Of a stretch of 64,000 nucleotides of DNA, positions 35,312-47,549 are shown one piece after another. The notes under the pieces are model-generated. The model searched no databases. It was not told the origin of the DNA and worked only from the letters and a program-made list of their open reading frames with translations. Within the stretch, counting starts at the first letter, position 1; every line of letters starts with the position of its first letter. The stretch is from Glutinoglossum americanum (lineage: Eukaryota > Ascomycota > Geoglossomycetes > Geoglossales > Geoglossaceae). A program made the translations under genes and the position numbers. The stretch spans positions 1 to 64,000 of the forward strand of contig JAGHQL010000034.1 in the NCBI GenBank assembly GCA_020080175.1, written 5' to 3'.

Positions 35312-37829
35312 AGAAGTGGCCTGGACGGGCTGGCTTGCCCGACGCCCCCAGGCCAATGCTGGTGACGAAGCTACCGCAGCTGCCAGTTTGGCGGTGTTTT
35401 CCCTTCAGACCAGCGAAGCTATTCAGGAAACTTCGGCCAAATGAAACACCGGATAGCCAAACAATGCACGACGACGACACTAAACTGACGACGGGGAGCT
35501 GCTCAAAGACCGATGGCGTGAGTTCTGAAAATCAAATTGGTATTTTTTTGCCAGACACAAAAACAACGATCAATGCACGCAGGGACGCGGGAGTGTGAGG
35601 CACGTGGGAGCACGCGAGGTGTAGGTGGTAGGCGGTAGGTGTGCGGACGTGTGCAGTAGTAGGGAGATATTTCGAAATGAGCTGAGGCGATATGTATGTA
35701 AGGTGTAGGCAGGCGTGAGCGAGGTCGTACGGATGGATTATGTATGTATATGTATGATGTCGCCAGGTAGTGTAGGCGGTAGGCCCGAGAGTGTGTGCGA
35801 TGTATCTCTCTGTAGGGCTCACGGAGCTACCCCGGGGTATGGGACGGCAACTTATAAGGTCCCCACCCACGCATCTATAAGTGGAATTTAAAAAAATTTG
35901 CGCATGGAAACGACCCCCATTTCGATCGAGAGTGGGATTTTTTGGGGAAGGCTGGGGGAGGGGATATGTTTCCAGCAAAAGCTATCAGATCGAGGAGTAA
36001 TGCATATTCCGAATGGGCCAGGTGCCAGGTGACAAAAGGCCAGCGAGCGTGGGTGGATATAGTTACTGCTCGTAATAAGGATAGCACACCTCAGAGGCGG
36101 CCGACAGAGATTTAACCCCTCTGCATGAATTGGTGGGCAATCATCCCGCTCGCTCCAAAAGGGAAAGGGAGGGAGAGAGTCTCACGCCAGGGATGTGTGG
36201 AAGTAATCGAACTTCCTGCAGAGCAGAAAAACTATTCAGCTGGTGTGGGGGGTCGAGGTTTTTTCTCGCCTCTCCACTCCAAGACACAACGCGTAGACAG
36301 ACACAGCATGTACTACATGTGAGGTGTGCGAGTCGGAAAAGAGTTAACTACACCGCAATGCGTGTTGAGGTTGTAGGATACGGACAGACCCTCCCCATCC
36401 ACCTAAGTTGCCCCCGCCCCGCTCGCAACAAGCCAGCGAGCGAGCGAAGCAGACAAGTAGCCCACACAACATCCATGGAAAAGCCTCCTTCTCCACCTTC
36501 CCACTGGTGCTCTCTCCGCGTTGCATCGCAGGAGCAGCAGCAGCAGCACAGCAGCAGCAAACACCATCCTTATTAGCACAGCGTAAGAGCATCGACTCCC
36601 GCCTCCGCTGGTTCGTGCTTAGAGTCAAGACTCGTTAGAACTCCGGCGATGATCCAAGCGTCGCCCGTCCACCTTGTCCCCCCCGTTGTCCTGCTAGTGG
36701 AGCATCCCCCCGGAAAGTGCAGTACCTGTTGCATCTTTTTCTCGTTCTATTTCGCATGGCAAATGACGAAACTGGTGTGGCGGCGGAAGGCAAGCTTACC
36801 TTAACCCCATCTGTACCCGGTAGGCGCTTCAAATGTACTATGTTAAAGGGGAAGCCCGAACCCCGAAATGAGTTCCCCCAAGCCTCATCTTGCAACCAAG
36901 CGGAGGTTGCCATTGGACTCTATTAAGAGTGGGGAGAATCTCGCCATTCCCCTCCTCGCAAGCACGCTTTGCCCCTCGGGGAAATGCTAGGCGCGAGAGC
37001 ATATCTGGGGCATTTCTACGTAGTGGGAAAGGAATCTATCGGAGGCCGATATTGGCCGGGGTGTGTATAGCTCCAAGATCCTCCGGCCTATCCCAAGAGC
37101 CAGTCTGAGGTTGTGTCGTCCCACCAAAAGCCCAGAAGGCGAAGACAGAACCGGACCAGCCACGGGCGGTGCCTTAGCGAGTGTGAGTGCCCAGTGGTAG
37201 AGGTGACTTATAGAGTAGAGCATCCCAGGAGAAAGACCCCGGAGAGCCAGGGAAGAAGTGCTTGGAGTTGTTGGGAAGTGCTGGGCCTCCCTGTACCTGC
37301 TAGGATAGGCTCTTAATTCCCAGTCCCTTGCGTTCGTGCCGCGCTGTCCGTCGGGTGGATCGAAATTTTTTCTTTGACACAGCTCCTGACCGCCTGCAAC
37401 GACCAACGACGCAAGCAATAACTTTGCATGTCCCGGAACGCCCCGCCGCCCGAACAACAACAACGTCCGTGTGGACCCGTGCCCGTCTCCTGCGCGGAGG
37501 TGCTTCAATTTCGGACCATGCACTTTTGGGTCTCTCTAGGTTTTTGTTTTTCTTGTTCTCTCGCCTTGATGCATCAGATCCTGCAGTAAACATGGCATGT
37601 AAGCCAGGCAGCGGTAGATGGGATAAGGCCACGCGTGGTGGTGGAGGTGATGGGCTGGTGCAAGGTGATGGATGTGGCCGCCGGCCGAAGCGGTGGCAGA
37701 TCTCTAATTGCTCGATTGTCCGTGTCGCGCCTGTTGCGGTCCCAGGTGAGACAGACGGGTGGCAGACGGGGAAGCAGGCCGACAGCTTCCCAGTCCAGTA
37801 GCTGGAAAAAAGAAATGAAAAGAAGCGTG

Positions 37830-37880
37830 TCCCAGAGCAATCCCAGAGCAATCCCAGAGCAATCCCAGCGCAATCCCCGA
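37830..37880. repeat. 11-bp tandem repeat, CAATCCCAGAG unit
   Basis: About four to five copies of an 11-bp unit (CAATCCCAGAG, last copies diverged to CAATCCCAGCG and CAATCCCCGAC) stand head to tail without spacers. Confidence 0.85.
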
Positions 37881-37985
37881 CTCCAGAGCGCGTTCTGCAC
37901 TGTAAGCGTTCCCAGCGATTGTTGACTCTTGGTTCGCCCCGCCGCCCACAGACTGGATCTGCATGCAACTCACCCACACATTGCA

Positions 37986-38040
37986 TCCCTACACCACACA
38001 CCCAACACCCACACACCCACACACCCACACACCCACACAC
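37986..38040. repeat. ACCCACAC-type C/A repeat
   Basis: An A/C-only stretch built on repeating CACACCCA words on the + strand. It is simple sequence; although C/A-rich, its period and position inside a gene-bearing region do not suggest a telomere. Confidence 0.85.
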
Positions 38041-38348
38041 TTTTCACCCACACCATCGCCACAACCCCAGTCGCCAACCACCCACGGCCGTCCATGCCAC
38101 ATCGACGCCTGGGATATGGACGCAGGATAACGCGCTGATTCGCTACCGTATTGCTGACCGGCCAATCGCCGTCGCGCCTCTCCTGAGGGCTGCAGTGCAT
38201 CACCATCAATTACCATACATTGCAATCCATTACTCATGTCCACCCCGACGGTGGTCTAGCTCGCCGCCCACTGCTAGGCCGGAGACGGGTCTAGGTCTCC
38301 TCGGTTTTGGGTGTTGGGTGTCGGGTGCTGGGACAGAAAAAACTCTAG

Positions 38349-38436
38349 CCTAATTCCAGCCTAACTCCCAGCCTAACTCCCAGCCTAGCTCCCCAGCCTA
38401 ACCCCCAGCCCCGGCCCTCAGCCTAAGTCCCAGCCA
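38349..38436. repeat. 12-bp minisatellite, CCTAACTCCCAG unit
   Basis: About seven degenerate copies of a 12-bp unit (CCTAACTCCCAG, CCTAGCTCCCCAG, CCTAACCCCCAG, CCTAAGTCCCAG) stand in tandem, with point and single-base length variation between copies. Confidence 0.85.
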
Positions 38437-39652
38437 AACACCGCCTAACGCCGCCTGGCACTAGCCTCCTGCCGAGCCCTGCTCGCTCCCCCCCAACTCA
38501 TCTCTTACCGACTCTGCTTATCCCAGTCCGCTTGGTCCATGCTCCCTTCCCATACCTTAACGTTAGCCTGCTCCGGCCTAACTCAAGCGACCTGAACCGG
38601 TGGCGATGGGGTCATTCTTTTGCTTTTGCTCTCCCAGGGTCTCGCGCTTGTTGCGACAACTCCAATTAAACCAACACCCGGAAACACTCTATCTGGTGTA
38701 GAGGACGCTCGGAATTTAGCCTCGGGATGTCTTACATTTCCAAGGACTATCTTAGAGTGCTTTGCTGGCCCGTCAGGAAATGGGCATTCCGGGCCAGGAG
38801 GGGTCGATCTCTCTAAGCGCCTGGCTGATCAGGCAACAGCCCACTGTCCCCGTTTCCCTGCCCAAATGGACCAAATGGGAAAGCAGCCAATTGGTCGCCG
38901 CTGATTCTCAAATCCCATCGCCGTTTTGTCCCCATGCACCCCGCCCAATGTAGTGGACAGGCATCGGCACCGTCCGGCCTGCGCATTCGCGCGAGTCCTT
39001 GCTTGACCAAGAATTTTCTTGTGAGGGCTCTGAGGATTATCTTATGAGCAGCACGGAGCACGGATGCGGAAGCAGAGCAACCGGGCGATTATTCACGGAG
39101 AGCAGGACATCCATTTTTATTCAGCTTTAGTACAGAAATGACATGCGAGAGTTATGCCGATCTCCCCGCAAAATACGACCCAAGGGAAAGAACACCAATG
39201 GTAAATAGAGCGCGGGGACTTATTGCAGGAACCATCATAACGTCAGATCCGATCAACGTACATCATGGACCTGTCCGCCAACCCCACTATACCTAAGCTG
39301 AGATCGGACGAAATTTTTCATGTTGGGGTGTCGTGTTCCGAAACCTTCGATACGCAGGGCGATCATTGCAGGTGTGAGAGGGGAGAATAACGACCATAGA
39401 CGAGGGTACAGGTCGAGCGAAAGCCGTTTTATGGCGCCTGCTGAATGGAAAAAGCAGAACGTGCATCTCCAGCATCTCCAGGATAAGCGCACAAAAGGAA
39501 AAAAAAGTAGAAACCCGGCTAACGCTTCTGGAAGGAATTCTGACGTCGGACAACCTTAAAAAAAATTGTTTTCCATCCGACGGTTTGGATCAACTCCTGT
39601 CAGATGATGGCATGTTGATTGCGACTGCGACAGCACCCTCTGCCATTTTCGC

Positions 39653-42525
39653 TCATGGGCCAAGATAGGACTTGTAGCTAATGTCGAAAATTAACACGTC
39701 AGCCTTGGAAAATTTTTCACTAGATACGGTGTCCTCGTGTGGTTCATGTTATTGGCGTGGGGGTCATGGTGGGTGCCCACTTATGTGGGGTAAACGAAGG
39801 CGAACGATGGCTGGGCCCAGGTGAAAAAAGAGAGGCGAAAATCTTGGAAGGACGGATGATATATTGCGGAGAAGTGAAAGAGACTAACCTCCAGATTCGA
39901 GCCCGCATATCGCCGCTACCCGTAGCAAAAAGTGAACCCATCGGACTCGGTGCAACCGAGATAACTACCATGATGACAAACAGAAACTCCGATCAGCCGC
40001 ATGGCCTGGATTGAACCTATGGAAGCCGCGAAAAATCTCTCACGGTAAGGGAGAAACTTACCAGAATTCTTGTGACCTTGAAGCATCAATTGCGTGTTAC
40101 CGGTCTGAGGATCCCAAAATTGTACACCTCTATCTTTTGAGCCGCTCAACACCCACCGCCCGTCCGGCGTCAAAGCAACGCTTAATACGAAATCCTACGG
40201 TCGCACAAATCAGTGGGTTGCCCAGGCTCGCCTCGCCGCGGTGATGTTAAATATTCTTCCAACAAACGCGACTTGAATATTCTTGTGGCAAGTTGGGAGA
40301 AGAAACCCCTCTAGCCAAGAAGCCACAGAGAAGGCGTCCAGAACGTAGCATCACGCTAGAAAATTGACCAGTGCTCACCTTATGTCCCTCGAACGTTTTT
40401 ATACACTTTCCACCTCTAGGCCCTGTTCCAGACAACATCCCTCTCGGAGGCTGCAACTCCCACATTTTAATTGTCTTATCCAAGCTTCCACTGACAAGAT
40501 CACGACCGTTCGGTGCAAACGCCACAGAATAAACACTATCCTTATGGCCTTCCTGGCCCTCGAGCCGTTCAACGAGGTGGCCTGTTGTGACATCCCATAC
40601 TCTCACGCTCTTGTCAAGTGAACCTGCGGCAACATAATGGCCATCCGGGGAAATAGCAACCGTTGTAACTCCATCCTCAATTTGGAGCGTCAAAACTTGT
40701 TGCCCAGCATCATTGTCCCAAACACGAACAGTGCGGTCGCCGCTGCCGGACGCAATGTGGCGACCGTTGCTGGCAAAATCCAGAGAATAAATGTCCTGTT
40801 CATGACCTGTGAAAGTGTGTTTAATTGCTCTGGTTTTGATATCCCATACCTAGAACGAATGTACTGTAAGCTACCTTCCATAACATACCAAATTTAGAGT
40901 CCGCAGCGACACCCATGAGCGAAGGTGCTATGACCATGACGCTTGCACAAGCCCAGAGAATATAGGACAACTCAGAGGCCAGGTCGCCTGAATTCATCGC
41001 AGATGGCAGCGCACAAGGCCGCAAATCATGGTATAAGAGAAAGCGGCATATAACGAATAAAACCACTTACTCTAATTACTTTATCCTCAGCACCCGTCGC
41101 AAGATATCTCCCGTCTGGACTGAAACAGACACTGCGGATATACAGGTCGCCATCCTTATCGACTGAATCATCCTGGAGGTACGAAACTCGCCCCCCGGAT
41201 TGGACGTCAAATATCTGAGCTGAACGATTGCATCCAGTGGCCACATACTTTCCATCATGACTAAACCTAACACAACACACAACACTATCATGCGGAAGAG
41301 TATGCACCAAGTCGACGTCCAGGACACGTTGGACGCGAGGATTAAATACAGCAAACCAATCTTGCCCTTCTTTCTTTTGGTGGGGCGGGAGACGATCGGG
41401 GTCAAGATCCGCAAGGGTATTACCGACATTGAGGCTCTGAGGGGGAGGGGGGGTTGGTCTAGCCACTCGTGGAGAAGCTCTGGGATCTGGATACGGAGCT
41501 GTTTGAGTCTGCTGCGGCGTAGCAGGGCCTGGAAGCCCAGGCTTTCGACCGCCGGGCCTTCCAGGGCCAGGAGACGCTGTGGGTTGTGGAGGTTGAGACC
41601 CATAACCACCTGTACCTGCGTTTCATGGGCGAAATCAGCCACTTCACTTCATGCTGGTAATCTTCTTAAAAACACAAGGCCAGGCAGTGCCAGGTATAGC
41701 AAACGGTAGGTGCCACGGATGGGGGGTGCGTGCGTGGAAAGCTTACCATTATTAAGGGTCTGGGCTGGCGGGTAGGTGAAAGGTTGTTGTGGTTGGTGCG
41801 GGCCTTGCTGCGTCAGTGCGGGTGGAGGCTGTGGCATCTGGTGCGGTTGCGGTGGCGGCTGTTGCTGCTGTTGTTGTGGCTGCTCTTGAGGTGGTGCAAG
41901 ACCCTGATTCGGGCCATTGGACATTATTCCCCCAAACAGACCCCCGTGTCCATGGCCAAGAGAAGGCGGCTGAGGTTGTGAAGGTCCGGCGCTATGAGGA
42001 GGACCACCGACATGCGGGGGCTGAGAAGGCACACCGCGACTTTCTAGTTCCCTGTGTAGACGAGCAATCTCATCGTCATATCTAGCTTTAGCGTGGTTAG
42101 AAATACCTTTTTAAGCGTTACGCCATAGTACCACAGAGAAAGAAATTCCCTATAGTCCAATACAAGGAACGGGGTACCCACTTCTGTTTGATCTGAATTT
42201 GTTGCTGTTCCAACTGATAGACCTTTTGCCTCACCAGCTCCATCTCATTCATCTGGGTTGTAACTACACGTAGATGAGGTGTTAGCCAGCATTTGATGGT
42301 ATGATAAAGCCAAGAGTAGCACGCAGCACACGCGCCTACGGCCAAAGCTCAAGCCTAGGTGTCAAGATGCTACGCGGACCATGTGCTTTCTTGAAAAGCA
42401 AACTTACTCTGATGCTCATATTCGCCAGTTCGTGCAGCCTGGCTCTCAAATTCTGTTCGCACCTGATCCAACAGCTCTGTTAACCGGTTGTTGGGTGCGG
42501 GCATCCCGCGATGAGTGCTGTACAT
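39653..42525 (-). CDS. TUP1: General transcriptional co-repressor TUP1/RcoA, WD40
   Basis: Tup1 forms the Ssn6-Tup1 co-repressor and acts in glucose repression and development. Eight exons join in phase: 42525-42408, 42263-42182, 42081-41747, 41609-41071, 40849-40379, 40194-40062, 39964-39889 and 39677-39653, giving about 592 residues. The N-terminal tetramerisation helix ([33 protein letters not shown]) is followed by a Gln/Pro/Gly-rich linker. The segment [20 protein letters not shown] precedes a seven-bladed WD40 propeller (for example [16 protein letters not shown] and [13 protein letters not shown]). The last 25-nt exon, ending [10 protein letters not shown], is required to complete the final blade. 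Several introns (137, 221, 184, 97 and 211 bp) are longer than the local norm. Confidence 0.93.
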
Positions 42526-44594
42526 TATGGCGGTACGGGTGACTGTCAGCCGTTTGCTCGATAGCAATGATCCAGAAGTGTCCGCCTTTTAGCGATATTA
42601 TCCCTACTTCGTTCCACAGAGGAACTAGCTTGCGACTGCTTTCTCTCCGATCAACGATCTAAGATTGACGAGGATCTCTGGCGATTGGCGCTTTTCTCAA
42701 AATAAAAGGTCAAACCTTGTCGCGAAATTCGTATGTTCAATACGTTTGAAGCACCCGATCAGCTCGATGGATCAGGAAAGCCTGCGTTGATGACAAGACC
42801 GTAGAGCGACGTTGTGAGACAGCGACAGGCTCACGCACAGCAACACGGCAAGGCTGAAAATAGAGACCCGGCAGCCAAGGGCTGCAGATGTGACGAATCC
42901 GCAAGAAAACTCCGAGAAGTCGTGGAAAGTGTCGCGACTTTGCGCAAGTCGTCGCGATTTACAGTACCACTTGTGGTTGATGATTGTGTCAGGACCCGAG
43001 ATGAATGGCGATGGTAGAAGTAATGGATGGGATGTGAAAAGGATGATACTGAGAGTCTCCTACTGAGGCGAGCGAGACTACAATTTTTCCCTAACCCTTA
43101 GTAGATGCGGGTGCCACTTATCCTTGTAACGGCATTAGGAAAGTGGGATCCGCCTCGGACTATAAAGATAACTACATTAATTCGGATAGAGTCGAGAAGG
43201 CCGATCGATGTTCGTCTACATAGTACAACATGGTTGCTTTGTTTTTGATGCATCGTCCCCGAACCCAGATTACATCGATCGAGAACCCTTCTTGGACACT
43301 GACAACAGGCGGCGCCAAAACGTCCGTGCGGCGCCATATTTATTGTGGCTAGCGAATCCGGTCCGAGGGCCATTTGTGCATCAATTGTTCCCTGCGGAAT
43401 TCAGGATGCCACTACATACTTCACAGTCCTGGCTTTACGAGGTCATGCATGTGTATAGAGCACACTTTGCAGATCTGAGATGTGAGAGGCGCAGAGCGTA
43501 TATGCGACAAAACATGTGTAGAGTCATTCGGTTCATTCCTAGTCCAGGTTTTATTTCCAGCTGGCGGGGAGGGACATGCGATGGGCGAGACCTGCGAGCA
43601 TCCGCAAGCGCTTGCCCGAAATGATCACAATGACCACGATGATGTGTGATGCATAATGCTCTTCGAACAGAGAGCGAACAAACAGGGCGGCACCAGCCGA
43701 AACAGTCGACGAGCAACAGCCGGTGCATTGATGCTGCTTTGTGTGTCATTCGATGAGGCCAGTAGAATGGGTGTTTGAAATAGCCGAGATGCTAAGTCAG
43801 CCTCCCCTCCAAACGACTCGCATCGTGAAGTGTAAATACTCCACAGTTCGATTCGCGTCTTCCATGCAAATTTGAGGGCTCCACCTCGGAGATAATTCAC
43901 ACGGAGGCATTGACCAAAAACCTCCGCACTTACTCAAAGCAGCTACCAGCTCGCCTTAGCTACCATAGCCATCTAACTAGTTATGCCATAGAACAATTTC
44001 CCAATGTTATGTCTTTTCGTCTTATTTCCTCAGGGTACTACTACAAGGGGTTTATCAAAATGCCACACAGGTCGATGCGCAAATTTTTAACCAGCATATG
44101 AGTCGCACATGCTAGTATACTTTCCAGAGGGGATGAAATACGTTCGGGGGCGATCAGGCTAGAATCAAAATCGTGGCAAATGTATTCTAGTAAACTTTCT
44201 ATAGTGTCTGAGTAGGTAAGGCGGAAACCAGTAGTATTTAAGAAATTATACCTGTATTTTTATTTTTATTTTCCCCGAGGATAGTTCCTAAGACCGTCAG
44301 TTAGCTAGTGCGCCCTCAAGTCTCTTGCACAAGAGAGATCCCTATAATTACCGTGGGTGCTGGCCCAGAGAGGATATCCTTCAAACTAAAAGCAGCCTGG
44401 TTTTGAAGACCAACCCCCTCCGTAATTGAACATTTAACATTACTTGAGTGCTGACGGCTATCACATGGATCACGGCTCTGGAACACTAGTGCGAATAGCG
44501 CTTCAGCTGTGAATCAAAAGCCACTCTTTTCTGCCAGTTCGCCGCCATTAAAAATACCATCTCGATCAGGAACACGCCTACTTTCTCGTCACTT
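42526..44594. other. Divergent 2-kb spacer TUP1 / F-box gene
   Basis: About 2.1 kb separates two divergent starts. The 400 bases next to TUP1 are probably its leader and promoter. One frame of 138 codons (43208-43624 +) is not recognisable and lacks a clear codon bias. The stretch 44100-44300 is AT-rich. I see nothing else supportable. Confidence 0.5.
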
Positions 44595-46823
44595 ATGGCT
44601 TTCACACTTCTGCGGCCAATAGTGGACCTCGTTCCTAATGATCCGTTCTCTAGAATTCCTTCTGAACTCTGCGCTATAATTCTGTCCCTGCTGCCTGATG
44701 AGGATCTCATTACTGCGTCTCATGTTTCCAGTTTCTTGCGCTCTCAGTGTTTAGACGATTCACTCTATGTCCCTCTTGTTAAGCCTAGACTTGAAGTTCT
44801 ACTACAGAATAACACCTCTTTTCCAAGAGACATATCAAGCCACACGCCGGCAGAGATCAAAGAACTGGTTTGCAAGCTTTCTTGCGTGAGTGGCACCAGC
44901 TATTTTAGCAATATTGACTCCGTTCGGGATTTCTTCTTGCGGCAGTACTCTCTAAAAAAGTCTTGGGATTCTGGCCGGCCACGAAAAATCACGAAGCTAC
45001 GCTCGCCCGATGGTCACCGACGCTCTATCGACAGAATTGCAATTGACCCTGTATTCAATCAAGTCATCTCTCTAGACCATGAGGGCCTTGTTTGTTTCTG
45101 GGATGTGGAAACCGGCACGTTATTAAAGGCTTTGAGATTGGAACTCATGGAAACTCCTGATTGGGAGACTGGTAGAGGCTTCATAACACTGAAAGAAGAT
45201 GTTTTGCTTGTCGCAACCCATGTATGGCCAAATTGTCTACCTAGGCAAGGTTCTTTCGTGCAAGTGCTAATTCACGCCAAACTACAGGCGAGTCTATCAA
45301 TCCATGCCTTCATGAGAGATCTGCCATCGACCCCGGCAAGCGCTCGTAGCTTCACTCTGGTAGCCTCATTTTCAGCCACAGATCCCGTCCATTCGATTCT
45401 CCTAGAAGGTGACGTGTGTGTTGTAAGCTGCTGGATGGGGGCTGTGGAATTCTGGGATCTAAAAAAGGAAGAACAGCAGACTCAGAGAAGCGGGGTTAGG
45501 GTATCCATCTCTCCCAGAAAACGCCTAAGGATCGCTCAGCAAAGGCTAGATCTCGGTCTAGATTCCACAGTTTATTACAGGAGGCCTTGCTTACTACTAT
45601 CTTGTACTACTATTGTGCGAATTTCGCCCCGGAACAGAGGCCGCGACGGCCTCCTTGACCTATGGGACCACCCAGCGGAAGATATAGTATGGGAAATTTT
45701 CTCTCATGTGCTCATCCGAGACTACTCGCCTCACCTAGTACCGCTTAGGGATGTCGTAATATCACAAGTAGGCCGAGATGGGAGCGCGCTTATTGCCTTC
45801 TCCAATTCTGGTCTCTCCAGGATTGTTAACCTTTGGGACGTCGGGCTTGCCGTGGAAGGCAGCTTATTTGCCAACGGTCCGGTTGGGAGCCGGATAAGAA
45901 GCTTCGCGACTATGGGTGGCTATTTCCTAGCTACGCATACTCAGGTTCGGACAGCATGGCATAAGCACCCAAAGGCAGAGACGGTACGTATTAAAATACC
46001 TTAACCGATAATCTATAAGGATGCTTAATTCTTGGTTCCCTACAGCTTGTTTACCTATACCATGAGAATGGAGACCCAATAGCTGAATTCGTTAACTACC
46101 ATCCTATCAGCGAAACCGTCATGGACCCTTGCTTTTTTGTCTCAGCAGGGCTTGATCGGCACTCCCATCTTACCATTTCGGACTTCCGTCCCCGATGTGG
46201 GCCAAACAAACCTAGTGCGGTGGGTGCTTCGAACCCCGCCAAACGTCGGCGTGCACCCGAGGAAAAGGAGGGGCGTAAAGGCATCAGTCCTGCACCCAGT
46301 TCGACAAGGCAAAGGGGGAAGAAAAAAAACAGCATGCCATCCGCAAAAAAGACGCCCAAATTTAGCCTAGCAGAGGCTGTCAGTGCACCGGAAGATACGG
46401 TTACCCCCTCAGCAGAGGCAGCTAGTGCGGGTATGCAGATAACCCCCAACAGCGCAGATAACGAGACTAAGCTATCCCAAATGGTAGCGATCTCATGGGG
46501 GGAAGCTGCCATACAAGTCCTCACTAGTCATTCTGGTGGCCGCATTGGGCTATCAGTACTAGAGATCCTTAGTCTCGTTCTTTTGGGTGGACTTAGAGAA
46601 ATCATGTAAGAGCCCGCATCGCCTAAAATCGTTGCTCCCCTGAGGGTATTAACAATCCCATTCGTGCAGGGTTGGGGAAGAGGAGGGCGCACTTAAGGAG
46701 ATAGGGGAGGCTTTAGCCGGCGCGAGCCAGTCAAGCAAGGTGCCTATTGAGAGGATCGCCGCTAGCCATGTGGCTGAACCCAGATACCGAGCTTCGCGGT
46801 TGAGGATAGGGGGCAGGAGGTGA
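44595..46823 (+). CDS. F-box protein with divergent WD/beta-propeller repeats
   Basis: Three exons, 44595-45983, 46046-46605 and 46670-46823, join in phase across 62- and 64-bp introns to give about 700 residues. Residues about 14-62 fit an F-box (FSRIPSELCAIILSLLPDEDL, then ASHVSSFLRSQCLDDSL). That domain would link the protein to Skp1 and an SCF ubiquitin ligase. Residues about 130-470 contain weak WD-like units (VISLDHEGLVCFWDVETG; VVSCWMGAVEFWDLKK; SRIVNLWDVG), consistent with a degenerate propeller for substrate binding. A basic patch (PAKRRRAPEEKEGRK and RQRGKKKNS) in exon 2 looks like a nuclear localisation signal. The C-terminus is low complexity. The substrate is unknown and I recognise no specific orthologue. 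Confidence 0.75.
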
Positions 46824-47549
46824 TCATTAGGACTTGAGGGAGTATGACTCAAGCAATACTAAGGGAATAGAGGCCACTGCACTTAACGAAAGGCCAAGGG
46901 GAACTCTATTCACTCTAGGGAGAGAGAACTACACATAAACAAATTGCAGATCAACTCCCATGAGGGCCCACATGGGACGGGAGGTAGAATGATGGACATA
47001 CGATCAGGGTAAACAGCCGCTTACTCGAGATTTAATTTTTTACTATCTTACCACATATTCCCCTAGAATAGTTGTTTCACGGGGAAATCTTTTTGTGGAC
47101 GCATATCTCGAATAATTTTTGTACAACAATAAAATAAATAGAACTCGCTCACTACACACAATCCAACCTACTTCGTAGCATACCCACCGTGATGGGTATG
47201 TTGCTAAAAGGTCGTGTCATAGGGCAATGGATACATATATGCAAGTTGGACGGAACGCGCTTCGCCATTGGCCAAGCAAATTGGCGCGATGGAACGGAAT
47301 GAGCCCGATATCAAATTAACACTTAATTGCCTCTTGTGGCACTCACTCCTACCAACTGCTCCCTTCTATCCACTTTCACTTGCTGAGTTGCCTTCACCTC
47401 AGCCTCCTATAATACCTGCAACACATGTGACTAGTGGGATCATTAACTCAGCTATTCATACCACTAATTGCTACAATCCAACCAACATCCAAGGGGTAAA
47501 GTTTCCCGCCAAAAAAAATAAAAGGATACAATCGTAACGCCGCTTCACG
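46824..47549. promoter_or_regulatory. Upstream region of ERG3
   Basis: 726 bp between the F-box gene stop and the ERG3 start, both on +. It should hold the F-box 3' UTR and ERG3 promoter. It is AT-rich around 47030-47150 (ATAAAATAAATAG near 47128). I did not find a confident SREBP-type element by eye. Confidence 0.45.

Larger units (their letters stand above)
35312..39652. other. 4.3-kb spacer upstream of AZF1, low complexity and minisatellites
   Basis: No gene can be supported between the AZF1 start and the TUP1 3' end. The first kilobase is probably AZF1 promoter and leader; long leaders with upstream ATGs are common for fungal regulators. From about 37.8 to 38.5 kb there are three separate tandem-repeat patches (listed individually). 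Several open frames of 140-250 codons exist on both strands but overlap each other, are compositionally biased and resemble nothing I know. Confidence 0.55.

Noticed and set aside
37986-38040. C/A-rich stretch as telomeric repeat
   Set aside because: The period does not match fungal TTAGGG-type telomeres and genes continue on both sides.
37830-38436. Short repeated units that could suggest a CRISPR array
   Set aside because: Units are 8-12 bp, directly abutting and without unique spacers, and this is a eukaryotic nuclear sequence. They are minisatellites.
43208-43624. 138-codon plus-strand frame between TUP1 and the F-box gene
   Set aside because: Nothing recognisable and it sits where the TUP1 promoter should be; probably a chance frame.
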